Source: Sulfurivirga sp964427185
Lineage (GTDB): Bacteria > Pseudomonadota > Gammaproteobacteria > Thiomicrospirales > Thiomicrospiraceae
Length of the DNA stretch: 64,000 nt
Reading direction: 5' to 3'
NCBI GenBank assembly: GCA_964427185.1
Contig: CAYRSN010000001.1
Span: 62,001-126,000, forward strand
How positions within the stretch are numbered: the stretch's first letter is position 1; the number at the start of each line of letters is the position of its first letter. Positions 33,360 through 42,684 of this stretch are shown here, in pieces. Position numbers and translations under genes: made by a program. The notes below the pieces were generated by a model. It did not search any database. It was not told the origin of the DNA and saw nothing but the letters and a program-made list of their open reading frames with translations.

Positions 33360-35045
33360 ATGGCCGAGCAGCCGCAATCCTCCCCTACACAACAGCAAGA
33401 TCCGGTCAGCACTTTAGTTGATCGACTCTCTTCACTATCTGTCGCCAAACAGATCAGCCTGCTGGTTTCGATTGCTGCGGTTGTTGCCTTAACAGTTGCG
33501 TTGTTTTTGTGGACGGGGAAGCCAGATTACTCCGTTCTGTTCGGCAGTGCAGATCCACAGGAAACGCAAGAAGTCATTTCCTTTCTGGAGAAAAATCAGG
33601 TTGCCTATAAGCTGGATGATAAAACAGGCGCTGTGTTGGTGCCTAAGGAAGATGTTTATAACCTTCGTCTTCAGCTGGCTGCGGCAGGGCTGCCGAAATC
33701 CGCCCCAACCGGCTATCAGATTCTGGATCAGGAGCAGGGGTTTGGTATTTCACAGTTTCGTGAAATTACCCAGTATAAGCGTGCGCTGGAAGGTGAACTC
33801 GCCAAAACAATTGAGTCCATTGATGCAATTCGTACCGCCAAAGTCATACTTGGGCTGCCTAAGCGTTCCGTATTTGTCCGTAAGCAGCAGGAGCCTACGG
33901 CTTCCGTAGTGGTACGACTGCGCCCGGGCAGGCAGCTGAGTGATGAACAGGTAAATGCGATTGTCTATCTGGTTGCCTCCAGTGTGCCCAACCTTAAGCC
34001 CAAAAATGTAACAGTGGTGGATCAGCATGGCAACCTGTTGTCCGATAACCAGCAAAGTGAAATGCGAATTAGTCTTAAACGGCTGGATTACACGCGCAAT
34101 GTAGAAGAAACCCTTTCAACGCGTATTGTAGATGTGCTTTCTCCTATTGTGGGTGGGGCGCACCGTGTCCGTGCACAGGTGACGGCAGAACTGGATTTTA
34201 CACAGCGAGAAACAACACAGGAAAGTTATGAGCCTGATCCGATGGCAGTACGCTCTGAGCAGTTAATTAAAGAGCTGGAGGGGCAGAAAGGGCCACAAGG
34301 CATTCCAGGCGCTTTAACCAACCAACCTCCCAGAGCGGGTATTGCGCCGGAAGAAGGCTATACGGGGGCGCAAGGAGATGAAAACCTCAAGCGCTTTAAA
34401 GAAAAAACAACGCGTAACTATGAGCTGGATCGCACAATCAGTCATATTAAAAGTGAAGTCGGCACGCTGCGCAGGCTGTCAGTGGCTGTTGTTATTGATG
34501 ATAAAACCCAGGTTGACCCTGAAACGGGGGAGATCAAAAAAATTCCTTGGTCAGAAGAGGAACTGGAACGCTTTAAAAAACTGGTCAGTGATGCGGTGGC
34601 GCTGAATGCGGCGCGCGGTGATTCCTTAAGTGTCGTCAATGCTTCTTTTGTCAAAACAGCGGCAGAGGAAGAAGAGTTCCCATTCTGGAAGGAGCCCTGG
34701 TTCTTCGATCTGGTAAAACAGGTGCTGGCCGTATTGGCGATTTTGCTGGTCTTCTTTGGGATTATTCGTCCTATGATCAAAGATTTGACCAAGCCGGATG
34801 AGGCTTTGGTTTTGGAATACCCTAAAGAAGTCGAGGCAGAGGAAGAGGTTGAGGCTGCCGAAAGTATAGAGGAGATTCATAAAGCGCTTGACCAGATGAA
34901 TGAGTCAGTCGAACAAGCGGTTGCCGAAGTAGCGGCGGGTGGTAGCGCAGAAGAGCAGGAAACCTTTGAAAAAGTTAAAAACATTGTGCAGAACGACCCC
35001 AAAACCGCTGCGCATGTGCTTAAAAAATGGTTGCAGGAGGGTTAA
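33360..35045 (+). CDS. fliF: FliF, flagellar MS-ring protein
   Basis: Inner-membrane ring on which the basal body is built. The 561-residue product has membrane segments near residues 35-55 (LLVSIAAVVALTVALFLWTG) and 455-475 (QVLAVLAILLVFFGIIRPMI), with the periplasmic ring-building domains between them (YSVLFGSADPQETQEVISFL). The C-terminal cytoplasmic tail ends in the FliG-binding region (KTAAHVLKKWLQEG). Loop residues of the GPQGIPGALTNQPP type are normal in this family. Confidence 0.96.
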   Translation: MAEQPQSSPTQQQDPVSTLVDRLSSLSVAKQISLLVSIAAVVALTVALFLWTGKPDYSVLFGSADPQETQEVISFLEKNQVAYKLDDKTGAVLVPKEDVYNLRLQLAAAGLPKSAPTGYQILDQEQGFGISQFREITQYKRALEGELAKTIESIDAIRTAKVILGLPKRSVFVRKQQEPTASVVVRLRPGRQLSDEQVNAIVYLVASSVPNLKPKNVTVVDQHGNLLSDNQQSEMRISLKRLDYTRNVEETLSTRIVDVLSPIVGGAHRVRAQVTAELDFTQRETTQESYEPDPMAVRSEQLIKELEGQKGPQGIPGALTNQPPRAGIAPEEGYTGAQGDENLKRFKEKTTRNYELDRTISHIKSEVGTLRRLSVAVVIDDKTQVDPETGEIKKIPWSEEELERFKKLVSDAVALNAARGDSLSVVNASFVKTAAEEEEFPFWKEPWFFDLVKQVLAVLAILLVFFGIIRPMIKDLTKPDEALVLEYPKEVEAEEEVEAAESIEEIHKALDQMNESVEQAVAEVAAGGSAEEQETFEKVKNIVQNDPKTAAHVLKKWLQEG

Positions 35046-36065
35046 GTGGCAGAAGCAAATCCAATGGAGCTGGAAGAGGTTGAGCTCAGCGGGCTTGATC
35101 AGGCGGCCATACTACTGCTGGCGGTGGGTAAAGAAAATGCCGCACGTATTCTCAAACATATGAACCCTCGCGAAGTTCAGATGATCGGCACTGCTATGGC
35201 ACAGGTCGAAAATATCACCCGTGAAACCATTCATGAAGTTTTTCATGCTTTTTTGGATGAGGTGGGTGAAGATGTACTGGGGATTGATCCGAGTGAGTAT
35301 GCCCAGGAATTGATGGCAGAAACTTTGGGAGAGAGCGCCGGTGCCATGCTGGATGCGCATATGCTTTCGGATGAGCTGAAAGGGCTGGAGGCGCTGAAAT
35401 GGATGCATCCTTCCACCGTTTCCAATATGCTGCGCAATGAACACCCGCAGGTAATTGCCATTGTTTTGTCTTATTTTGAACCGGATCAGGCGGCAGAAGT
35501 TCTTCAGGGTATTCCTGAGCGCTTTCATTCCGAGATTATCTACCGTATTGCCACATTGGATGCGGTGCAACCCCGTGCACTGTTTGACTTGAACGATGTG
35601 ATCGAAAGCGCAGCCCGTGACGGACGGGGTGGCAAGCTGGCTGCCATTGGTGGTAAAAAGCAGGCGGCAGAAATTATCAATATGCTGGGTGGCGGCACAG
35701 GAGAGAAAATTCTGGATGAGCTCTCCAAAGAGCATGAAGAGGTGGCACAGGAAATTCAGGATATGATGTTCACCTTTGAAGATATCAACAGCTTGGATGA
35801 TCGCGCGATTCAGACAGCCTTGGCGGAGATCCCCAACGATGTTCTGCTGCTTGCCTTGAAAGGGGCGGATGATACGCTGAAAGAGAAGTTCCTGAACAAC
35901 ATGTCAAAACGTCAGGCGGATATCATGCGCGATGACCTGGAAAACGCACCGCCTGCCAAGCTCAGCGAAGTGGAAGATGCACAGAGAACCATTATTCAGA
36001 TTATTCGACGCTTGGCCGATGAAGGCAAAATCATGATGCCAGGTGCCGGTGAGGAGATGGTTTAA
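35046..36065 (+). CDS. fliG: FliG, motor switch protein
   Basis: Rotor protein that takes torque from MotA. The 339-residue product has the three FliG domains, with EHPQVIAIVLSYFEPDQAAE in the middle domain and the C-terminal charged torque helix region (FTFEDINSLDDRAIQTALAE). It starts with GTG directly after the fliF stop, with GGAGGG upstream; ATG 35064 is a less likely start. Confidence 0.96.
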   Translation: MAEANPMELEEVELSGLDQAAILLLAVGKENAARILKHMNPREVQMIGTAMAQVENITRETIHEVFHAFLDEVGEDVLGIDPSEYAQELMAETLGESAGAMLDAHMLSDELKGLEALKWMHPSTVSNMLRNEHPQVIAIVLSYFEPDQAAEVLQGIPERFHSEIIYRIATLDAVQPRALFDLNDVIESAARDGRGGKLAAIGGKKQAAEIINMLGGGTGEKILDELSKEHEEVAQEIQDMMFTFEDINSLDDRAIQTALAEIPNDVLLLALKGADDTLKEKFLNNMSKRQADIMRDDLENAPPAKLSEVEDAQRTIIQIIRRLADEGKIMMPGAGEEMV

Positions 36066-36826
36066 TGCCTGATAAGGTGCGTAAGCGTCCGGTTAAGCCC
36101 ATTGCTGCAGGACAGGTTCAGCCGCAAGGAGTATGGCGGCCTGGCAGCTTTCATGAGGCAGAAAAGACTGCTAAGGCTTCCGTAGAGGCACAGGTGTTGG
36201 CGCAAATGCGAGAGGCTTTGCAGCCGCGTCTGGAAGAGGAGTTGGCACAGCTCAGAAAGGAAGCCGAACAAACAGGCTTTGAAGCCGGACGCAAAGCAGG
36301 GTTTGAGGCCGGTTATCAGGCAGGTTTAGAGCAGGCACAGACAGAGCTTGAGGCGCAAAAACAGGCACTTATCGAAACACAGAAAGCTTTTGCGGAAACC
36401 TTTGCTGCCAGCTTAACCGCGCCTTTAGATGCGTGGGACAATCTTTTACAAACCGCGATGAGCGATGTGCTGCTGAAAGCCTTAAAAACCCTCATGGCAG
36501 CAGAATCGGAAAACTTGAGTTACTTTTTTCAGCAGCAGCTGCAGCAGGCGTTGCCTCGTTGGCAGCGTAAAAAAGTGCCTTTTACCCTGCGTGCACATCC
36601 CAAGTGGCAGAGCTGGCTGGAGGCGCTCTTGCCTGAATCTGAATTGATCACACTGGAAATAGACGCTCAGCTGCCTGAAACACGCATGGAAGTAATACAG
36701 GCTGCCTCTTTAGAGGTGATCGACTGGCAGCGGATGCTGGATACTTTTATTGAACAACTGCAGATACAGCTACAGAGCCGCCATGAGCAAGCACCCTCTG
36801 ACCACACGCCTGATCCAGCATCTTAA
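36065..36826 (+). CDS. fliH: FliH, export ATPase regulator
   Basis: Cytoplasmic partner of the FliI ATPase. The 253-residue product has the FliH-type Gly/Ala-rich helix pattern (EAGRKAGFEAGYQAGLEQAQ) in its first half and the C-terminal FliH/HrpE domain. The ATG overlaps the fliG stop by one base. FliI begins inside its 3' end. Confidence 0.92.
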   Translation: MPDKVRKRPVKPIAAGQVQPQGVWRPGSFHEAEKTAKASVEAQVLAQMREALQPRLEEELAQLRKEAEQTGFEAGRKAGFEAGYQAGLEQAQTELEAQKQALIETQKAFAETFAASLTAPLDAWDNLLQTAMSDVLLKALKTLMAAESENLSYFFQQQLQQALPRWQRKKVPFTLRAHPKWQSWLEALLPESELITLEIDAQLPETRMEVIQAASLEVIDWQRMLDTFIEQLQIQLQSRHEQAPSDHTPDPAS

Positions 36827-38120
36827 CCACCTTCAGCTGCCTGATCCGATCGGAATTAGACAGTATGGCACCTTGGTGCGGGTCACGGGGTTGATGCTGG
36901 AAGTAGAAGGCCTGGAAGTGCCATTGGGCGCGCGTTGTCTGGTTGCTTCAGCTGAAAATACGCTGCCTATTGAGGCTGAAGTCGTCGGGTTTGCGGAGCA
37001 AAGGCTGTTTCTGATGCCTGTGGCACAAACGATGGGGCTTAAGCCGGGTGCACGGGTCTGGCAGCGTCAGCATGCTGCGGAATACCCGTCAGGCAAAGCA
37101 TTACTGGGGAGAGTGATTGATGCACTGGGCGAGCCTCTGGATGGTAAGGGGCCTTTATTCAGTCGGACAACCGTTCGTCTGGAGCGTGCACCGCTCAATC
37201 CCATTTTAAGGCAGCCGATTGAAACTCCGCTGGATGTGGGCATCCGTGCCATTAACGGCCTATTGACGCTGGGGCAGGGACAGCGTGTAGGATTGATTGC
37301 GGGTACGGGCGTAGGGAAAAGCGTGCTGCTCGGTATGATTGCCCGTTTTACCGAGGCTGAGGTGGTTGTGGTAGGGCTCATTGGTGAGCGGGGGCGTGAA
37401 GTAAATGAGTTTGTACGCCATAACCTGGGTGAGGAAGGGCTGAAAAAAAGTATTGTGATTGCCGCACCTGTCGATGCCCCGCCGTTAATGCGGCTTCAGG
37501 GGGCGCAGCTGGCCACTGCATTGGCGGAAGACTTCCGGGATAAAGGCTATAAAGTGTTGCTCTTGATGGATTCACTGACCCGTTATGCCCAGGCACAGCG
37601 GGAGATTGCCCTTTCTATCGGTGAACCACCGGCTAGTAAGGGCTATCCACCTTCTGTTTTTACCAAAATTCCTCAGCTGGTTGAGCGAGCAGGAAACAGT
37701 GACGTGCCAGGCGGCAGTTTAACGGCAATTTATACGGTACTGGCGGAAGGGGATGATACGCAAGATCCTGTTGTGGATGCGGCACGGGGCGTGCTGGATG
37801 GGCATATCGTATTGTCTCGAGCATTGGCAGAGCGTGGCCAGTATCCGGCTATTGATATAGAGCAGTCTGTCAGCCGTGTGATGGTAGATATTGTGCCAAA
37901 ACAGCAACTGGAACTTACCAGGCAGTTTCGACAGCTGTATTCCACCTATGAGGAGAACCGGGATTTAATCACTTTAGGTGTTTACCGGCGTGGCAGTGAT
38001 CCGAATATTGATCGCGCGATTCAAAAAATGCCGGCGCTGCGTCAGTTTTTGCAGCAGGATATGCATGAGCAGGTGGATCTTTCCAGTAGTCAACGGCAAT
38101 TAGCTGAGGTGGTGCGTTGA
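36783..38120 (+). CDS. fliI: FliI, flagellar export ATPase
   Basis: F1-beta-like ATPase of the flagellar export apparatus. The 445-residue product has the Walker A site GTGVGKSVLLG, the Walker B region VLLLMDSLTRYAQAQREIAL and GEPPASKGYPPSVFTKIPQL. ATG 36783 (MSKHPLTTRLIQHLNHL) is preferred; an upstream in-frame TTG at 36750 has no support. It overlaps fliH by 44 bases. Confidence 0.95.
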   Translation: MSKHPLTTRLIQHLNHLQLPDPIGIRQYGTLVRVTGLMLEVEGLEVPLGARCLVASAENTLPIEAEVVGFAEQRLFLMPVAQTMGLKPGARVWQRQHAAEYPSGKALLGRVIDALGEPLDGKGPLFSRTTVRLERAPLNPILRQPIETPLDVGIRAINGLLTLGQGQRVGLIAGTGVGKSVLLGMIARFTEAEVVVVGLIGERGREVNEFVRHNLGEEGLKKSIVIAAPVDAPPLMRLQGAQLATALAEDFRDKGYKVLLLMDSLTRYAQAQREIALSIGEPPASKGYPPSVFTKIPQLVERAGNSDVPGGSLTAIYTVLAEGDDTQDPVVDAARGVLDGHIVLSRALAERGQYPAIDIEQSVSRVMVDIVPKQQLELTRQFRQLYSTYEENRDLITLGVYRRGSDPNIDRAIQKMPALRQFLQQDMHEQVDLSSSQRQLAEVVR

Positions 38121-38560
38121 TGTCTGACCGGTATGTGAAGCTGTATCAGCATGCAGAACGTGCGTATGAGCAGGTAACTCAGGCGATGGCCGAGCTGACG
38201 GGGCAACTGGAAACGACGCAGCATCAGCTTGAGAGCCTGCAGACGTATGCGCGTACGCTTGCGCAGCCCGCTCAGCAGCATGCCGAACACCATCAGTTGC
38301 TACAGCAACGGCTTTTTGTGCACCAAGTATTGAACGCTATTGCACATCAGCAGCAGCAGGTTGAACAGTTACAACAGCAACTTGAGCAGATGCGTGAGCA
38401 GTGGCTGCAAAAGCGCGCTGAGCTCAAAGGCCTTGAAAAGATGATTGAAAACAACCGCTTGCGCGAACAAAAGCTGGAAGCCAAGGTGGCGCAGCGCGCA
38501 GAGGATGCCCGTAGCAGCTGGATGCATCATCAAAGAAAAACAGATAAAGGTCTTATTTAG
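38120..38560 (+). CDS. fliJ: FliJ, export chaperone-escort protein
   Basis: Coiled-coil stalk of the export ATPase. The 146-residue product is nearly all helical and rich in Gln and Glu (QQQQVEQLQQQLEQMREQWL), and ends in basic and acidic heptads (RLREQKLEAKVAQRAEDARS). The ATG at 38120 overlaps the fliI stop in TGATG. Place and fold fit FliJ; sequence identity in this family is low. Confidence 0.9.
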   Translation: MSDRYVKLYQHAERAYEQVTQAMAELTGQLETTQHQLESLQTYARTLAQPAQQHAEHHQLLQQRLFVHQVLNAIAHQQQQVEQLQQQLEQMREQWLQKRAELKGLEKMIENNRLREQKLEAKVAQRAEDARSSWMHHQRKTDKGLI

Positions 38561-38607
38561 GCACGGTGTTTGCTTTTCTCTGAGCAGAAAATAAAAAGGA
38601 TGCAGTG

Positions 38608-40251
38608 ATGCTGATGTCAAAAAATATCCTGATCACACAAGGGCATGATATGCAAACCCCTGTGCTGACAGCGCAGCCAGCACAGTCAGAAGGAGAGGCG
38701 TTTTCCGCGTTAATGGCCTCTTTTCAACAGCTTGATTTATCAGGTGTGTCGCAAACACGGCATGATGCAGGCACGCTTGCACCCAACCTGCTTGACAAGG
38801 GAGCTGAGCCTGAAGAAAGCCGGAGTCAACAGAGCATGCTGGATGGTTTGGCCGAATTGATAGGTGCTCTGTCTCAAGTGCTGGATCAGGCGGCTGAGGT
38901 TTCTGGGTCGATAACAGACGATGGGAAGGTTGATGCTCAATTGGTGCAAAACGACACCACAGCATCTTTGATGGAAGAGTTGGCGCAATTGGCGCAGCAG
39001 CTTGAGCAGGTTGCGGAGGCATTGCCTGGTCGTGATGTGGCACACTCTCAAAGGGGTGAGATTGCATCAGAAGCACAGGCTCATTTCAATGAAGTGAACG
39101 CAGAAGGCTTATCGGCAAATTTTGCCACCCTATCTGTAATGGATAGCACGCCTGAAGACATCGGCATTCAAAAGGAGCGTGCTTTATCATTTTCTGGTGC
39201 GCGTGTGACAGCCGCCTCAGAGTTGCAACAGCACCTTGCCAGACTGACAGCGCAGCTACAGCAGCTTGAGCAGCGGAGTAGCACGCCATCTGCGCAGGAG
39301 CCTGCCGCCTCTTTGGATGAAGCATATGCGGTAGAATCGGAACATTCACTCCCTTCTGCTTTGACAAAATCACAGCTGGATGCAATGCGAACATCTTTGG
39401 TGCGTCTGCAGCAGTATTTGGCGCAAAAAGAAAGCATGATGGGGGACAAGCCGCCTGTACGGCAGTCGGGTGCGCAGGTGCTGGTTGATGAGCATATCAC
39501 TCAGGGCGCATTTGCAGGGAAAGCCAAACTTGGTGCCGAGCCTTCTCGCTTATTAGACACCCTTATGCAGCCAGGCGCTATGCCTGGTGCGATGAATAGC
39601 TTGCGTTGGCAGTCAGCATTGGGGGAGAAGCCCGCTTTAAACCCTATGACGCGTTTGCAAACGGCGCTCGCCGCGCAGGTTGACGGCGATGGAATGTTAT
39701 TGCAGTCAGAAGAAGGAGAAGAAGCGTCCCAAGCGCAGAGTGGCTATTCAAGCCGTGGGATGGAGGGGGCTGCTTCCCGCGGTGGATCAGGCCACTCTGT
39801 CTTGGCGCAAAGCACTCTCTCATTACCTGTTAAGCATCCCCAGTGGGGGGAGCAGCTGGCGCAGCGGGTTTTGTTTTTAGCGCAAAACAATCAGCAGCTG
39901 GCGCAAATACGTCTGAATCCTGCCCATCTTGGCCCTATTCAGATCAAAATGAAACTGGATCAGGATCAGGCGGTACAGGTCAGCCTGCATGCACACCATG
40001 CTTTAACACGGGATGCAATTGAACAGGCTGTTCCACGCCTGAAAGAGATGTTTGCGCAACAGGGATTGACGCTGGGAGATATTCAGGTGCAAGCAGATGC
40101 ACAAGGACATGCACAGGCGTTTGCGCAGATGCGCAGAGAAGCTTCAGCATTTGGCATGCAAGCTGGGCATACATCTGAAAGTGAAGATGAAAACAGCATG
40201 GTGCCAGTGACACAGGTGCGTCAGGATGGGCTCATTGATCATTTTGTCTGA
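38608..40251 (+). CDS. fliK: FliK, hook-length control protein
   Basis: Molecular ruler that measures the hook and switches FlhB specificity. The 547-residue product is low-complexity and Gln/Ala-rich over its first 400 residues and has the conserved C-terminal FliK domain (about 410-510: WGEQLAQRVLFLAQNNQQLA, IRLNPAHLGPIQIKMKLDQD). Of three near starts, ATG 38608 lies seven bases after AAGGA. The long N-terminal part fits a ruler role, since ruler length sets hook length in known systems. Confidence 0.92.
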   Translation: MLMSKNILITQGHDMQTPVLTAQPAQSEGEAFSALMASFQQLDLSGVSQTRHDAGTLAPNLLDKGAEPEESRSQQSMLDGLAELIGALSQVLDQAAEVSGSITDDGKVDAQLVQNDTTASLMEELAQLAQQLEQVAEALPGRDVAHSQRGEIASEAQAHFNEVNAEGLSANFATLSVMDSTPEDIGIQKERALSFSGARVTAASELQQHLARLTAQLQQLEQRSSTPSAQEPAASLDEAYAVESEHSLPSALTKSQLDAMRTSLVRLQQYLAQKESMMGDKPPVRQSGAQVLVDEHITQGAFAGKAKLGAEPSRLLDTLMQPGAMPGAMNSLRWQSALGEKPALNPMTRLQTALAAQVDGDGMLLQSEEGEEASQAQSGYSSRGMEGAASRGGSGHSVLAQSTLSLPVKHPQWGEQLAQRVLFLAQNNQQLAQIRLNPAHLGPIQIKMKLDQDQAVQVSLHAHHALTRDAIEQAVPRLKEMFAQQGLTLGDIQVQADAQGHAQAFAQMRREASAFGMQAGHTSESEDENSMVPVTQVRQDGLIDHFV

Positions 40252-40293
40252 GTTGGATAAACCGGCAATTTTCATAGAGGTGAAAGCATAAGC

Positions 40294-41145
40294 ATGAAAG
40301 CAATTGTAGGCACGCTGATTGTTGTGGGCTCCGTGTTGGGGGGCTATTTACCGCACGGCTCGTTTGGTATTTTGATTCAGCCTTTGGAGGTGCTGATTAT
40401 CTGCGGAAGTGCTTTTGGCGCCTTTGTGATTTCCAATCCGGGCTGGGTGGTTAAAGCCAGCTTTGGAAAAGCGGTTGGTCTGGCCAAGCCCAATCCTTAT
40501 AACAAGGAAATGTATCTGGAGCTTCTGGGATTGATGTTCAAGATCTTCAATAAGGCACGCCGCGAAGGGCTGATGTCGATAGAGGCGGACGTGGAAGATC
40601 CTCACTCCAGCGAGCTGTTTAATTCAGCACCTAAGGTGGCGGCGGATCATCACATCGTAGATTTTATCTGTGACTATCTTCGACTGATGATTTCTGGTGC
40701 CAGCAACCCATATCAACTGGAAGACCTGATGATTCTTGAGCTGGATCTGCACCATCATGAAGCGGCTCAGCCAGGGCATGCTATTGGTGAAGTAGCACAG
40801 GCACTGCCGGCATTCGGTATCGTGGCTGCGGTATTGGGGATTATTGTAACAATGAGCTATTTGGATGCAGGGCCAATGGAAATTGCCCACCATATGTCTG
40901 TCGCCTTGGTAGGGACATTTCTGGGGATTTTGGTGGCCTACGGTATTGTGGGGCCCATTGGGCAGGATATTATCAACCGCGCCAATGACGAAGGGCACTT
41001 TTACGGTGTTATCAAAACCTGTTTGATGGCAAACTTAAACGGCTATGCACCGCAGGTAGCGGTGGAATTTGGTAGAAAGGCCGTGCCGCATGTGGAGCGC
41101 CCTTCCTTTCAGGAGCTGGATGAATACCTGCAGAGCATCAAATAA
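40294..41145 (+). CDS. motA: MotA, flagellar stator protein
   Basis: Stator subunit of the motor. The 283-residue product has four membrane segments (about 1-20, 30-50, 170-190 and 200-220), a cytoplasmic loop with the charged residues used against FliG (KARREGLMSIEADVEDPHSS) and the conserved proline region QALPAFGIVAAVLG. Sequence style is that of proton-type MotA. It lies between fliK and fliL, an unusual place for stator genes. Confidence 0.94.
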   Translation: MKAIVGTLIVVGSVLGGYLPHGSFGILIQPLEVLIICGSAFGAFVISNPGWVVKASFGKAVGLAKPNPYNKEMYLELLGLMFKIFNKARREGLMSIEADVEDPHSSELFNSAPKVAADHHIVDFICDYLRLMISGASNPYQLEDLMILELDLHHHEAAQPGHAIGEVAQALPAFGIVAAVLGIIVTMSYLDAGPMEIAHHMSVALVGTFLGILVAYGIVGPIGQDIINRANDEGHFYGVIKTCLMANLNGYAPQVAVEFGRKAVPHVERPSFQELDEYLQSIK

Positions 41146-41160
41146 AACGGATAGCTATCC

Positions 41161-42060
41161 ATGAGTGACGAACAGTCCATCATCATAAAGCGGGTGAATA
41201 AATGCCCCCATGCCGCCCATGGGGGGGCATGGAAAATCGCTTTTGCGGACTTTATGACCGCTACGACGGCCTTTTTTTTGATGCTGTGGGTATTGGGCGG
41301 CACCAGTGATGAAGAAATGAAAGCCATGGCGGAGTACTTCCGTAATCCAGCAGTGATTGAAGCCTCGCCACAGGTATTGGTAGAAAGCAAGTCACAGGGA
41401 AGACCGACCAATACGATTATTGATGCAGGCGGGTTTCAGGATATGCCGACAGGCAAGGAAGGGGATGAAAGCGGTTCTGGCAAGGCTAAAGAGCAAGAAG
41501 AAGCGGAAATGAACCAGTTAAAGCTAATGATTGAGCAGAAGATCAATGCGGATCCGGTGCTCAATAAGCTAAAGGATCAGCTGAAACTGGATGTAACGCC
41601 GAACGGGCTGCAAATACAGATCCTGGATGACCGTAAACGTCCGATGTTTGAAAGTGGTGTGGATATTCCACGGGATTATGCCGCCCGACTTATTCGGGAA
41701 GTGGGTGAAATTCTCGCGCAGACGGATCGGCCGATCAGCATTGCCGGGCATACGGATGCCTCGCGCTATGCCAGTCAGGAATATACCAACTGGGAGCTTT
41801 CCGCAGACCGTGCCAATGCGGCACGCAGGCTGCTGCTGAGAGGCGGCGTGCCAGAGAAGCGTATCGCACAGGTGGTGGGGCTGGCAGACACAGTGCCGTT
41901 TGATAAGGAAAACCCTTATAATTCTCGCAACCGGCGTATCAGTATTATTGTGCTCAGTCAGGATGCTGAGCGCCGTTTAAAGAGTTTAAGTGAAGCAGCG
42001 GGTGTGGAAGACTTGGGCAAGGAGCTTAAACTGCCTGCACCGCAGCCGGGACATCATTGA
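41161..42060 (+). CDS. motB: MotB, flagellar stator protein
   Basis: Anchors the stator to peptidoglycan and carries the ion-binding aspartate. The 299-residue product has one membrane helix with D30 in FADFMTATTAFFLMLWVLGG and a C-terminal OmpA-like domain (ISIAGHTDASRYASQEYTNW, ELSADRANAARRLL). The helix resembles MotB more than PomB, so proton drive is likely. It follows motA by 15 bases. Confidence 0.94.
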   Translation: MSDEQSIIIKRVNKCPHAAHGGAWKIAFADFMTATTAFFLMLWVLGGTSDEEMKAMAEYFRNPAVIEASPQVLVESKSQGRPTNTIIDAGGFQDMPTGKEGDESGSGKAKEQEEAEMNQLKLMIEQKINADPVLNKLKDQLKLDVTPNGLQIQILDDRKRPMFESGVDIPRDYAARLIREVGEILAQTDRPISIAGHTDASRYASQEYTNWELSADRANAARRLLLRGGVPEKRIAQVVGLADTVPFDKENPYNSRNRRISIIVLSQDAERRLKSLSEAAGVEDLGKELKLPAPQPGHH

Positions 42061-42083
42061 ATTTTGGGCTTTAGGAGGCTGTT

Positions 42084-42668
42084 ATGGCGGAAGAAGAAAA
42101 GGAAGAAAAAAAATCAGGTGGCGGCAATACACTGTTGATTATTATGGTTGTATTGCTGTTTATCATTGTGCTGGCACTTGGCGGGCTGGTTGTATGGCTG
42201 TTGCTGAGCCAGAAAGGAGGCGATGAAGGCGGTAACAAAGATACTGCTGCGCATGAAGCGCCAGCGGAACACGGGGAAGCTGGCGGTAATAGCCATGCCA
42301 AGCAGTACTCACCTAAATACAAACAATTTGAACCTCCACCGGAAGATGCAGCTCCTCAGTATTTTGAAATGAAGCCGTTTGTGGTGAATTTCAAAGGTGA
42401 GGGCAAGGCACGCTTTTTGGCAGTGAATATCAAGTTCATGACCTATTACCCGCAGCTGGTACAGGAAATGGAGCATTTGCGCCCAATTTTACGCAATGAT
42501 ATTACCCTGTTGCTGCGTAAACAGACCTATACCAAGCTCAGTGCAGATGATGGTCCGGAAGTGCTGCGCCAGGAGATTCTGGAAACAGCGCGACAGGTGT
42601 TGGAAAAGCACCGGATTTATCCGGATCTTCTGGAAGATGTATATCTTGAGCGCTTTGTAATGCAATGA
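42084..42668 (+). CDS. fliL: FliL, stator-associated basal-body protein
   Basis: Ring-forming partner of the stator. The 194-residue product has one N-terminal membrane helix (LLIIMVVLLFIIVLALGGLV), a Gly/Glu-rich linker and the periplasmic FliL domain (YFEMKPFVVNFKGEGKARFL, MEHLRPILRNDITLLL). A strong TTAGGAGG ribosome site precedes it. Confidence 0.94.
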   Translation: MAEEEKEEKKSGGGNTLLIIMVVLLFIIVLALGGLVVWLLLSQKGGDEGGNKDTAAHEAPAEHGEAGGNSHAKQYSPKYKQFEPPPEDAAPQYFEMKPFVVNFKGEGKARFLAVNIKFMTYYPQLVQEMEHLRPILRNDITLLLRKQTYTKLSADDGPEVLRQEILETARQVLEKHRIYPDLLEDVYLERFVMQ

Positions 42669-42684
42669 ACATGGTCAGCGCCTG

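Noticed and set aside
34260..34380. Collagen-like GPQGIPG stretch in FliF as unusual
   Set aside because: This Gly/Pro loop is a common feature of FliF proteins.
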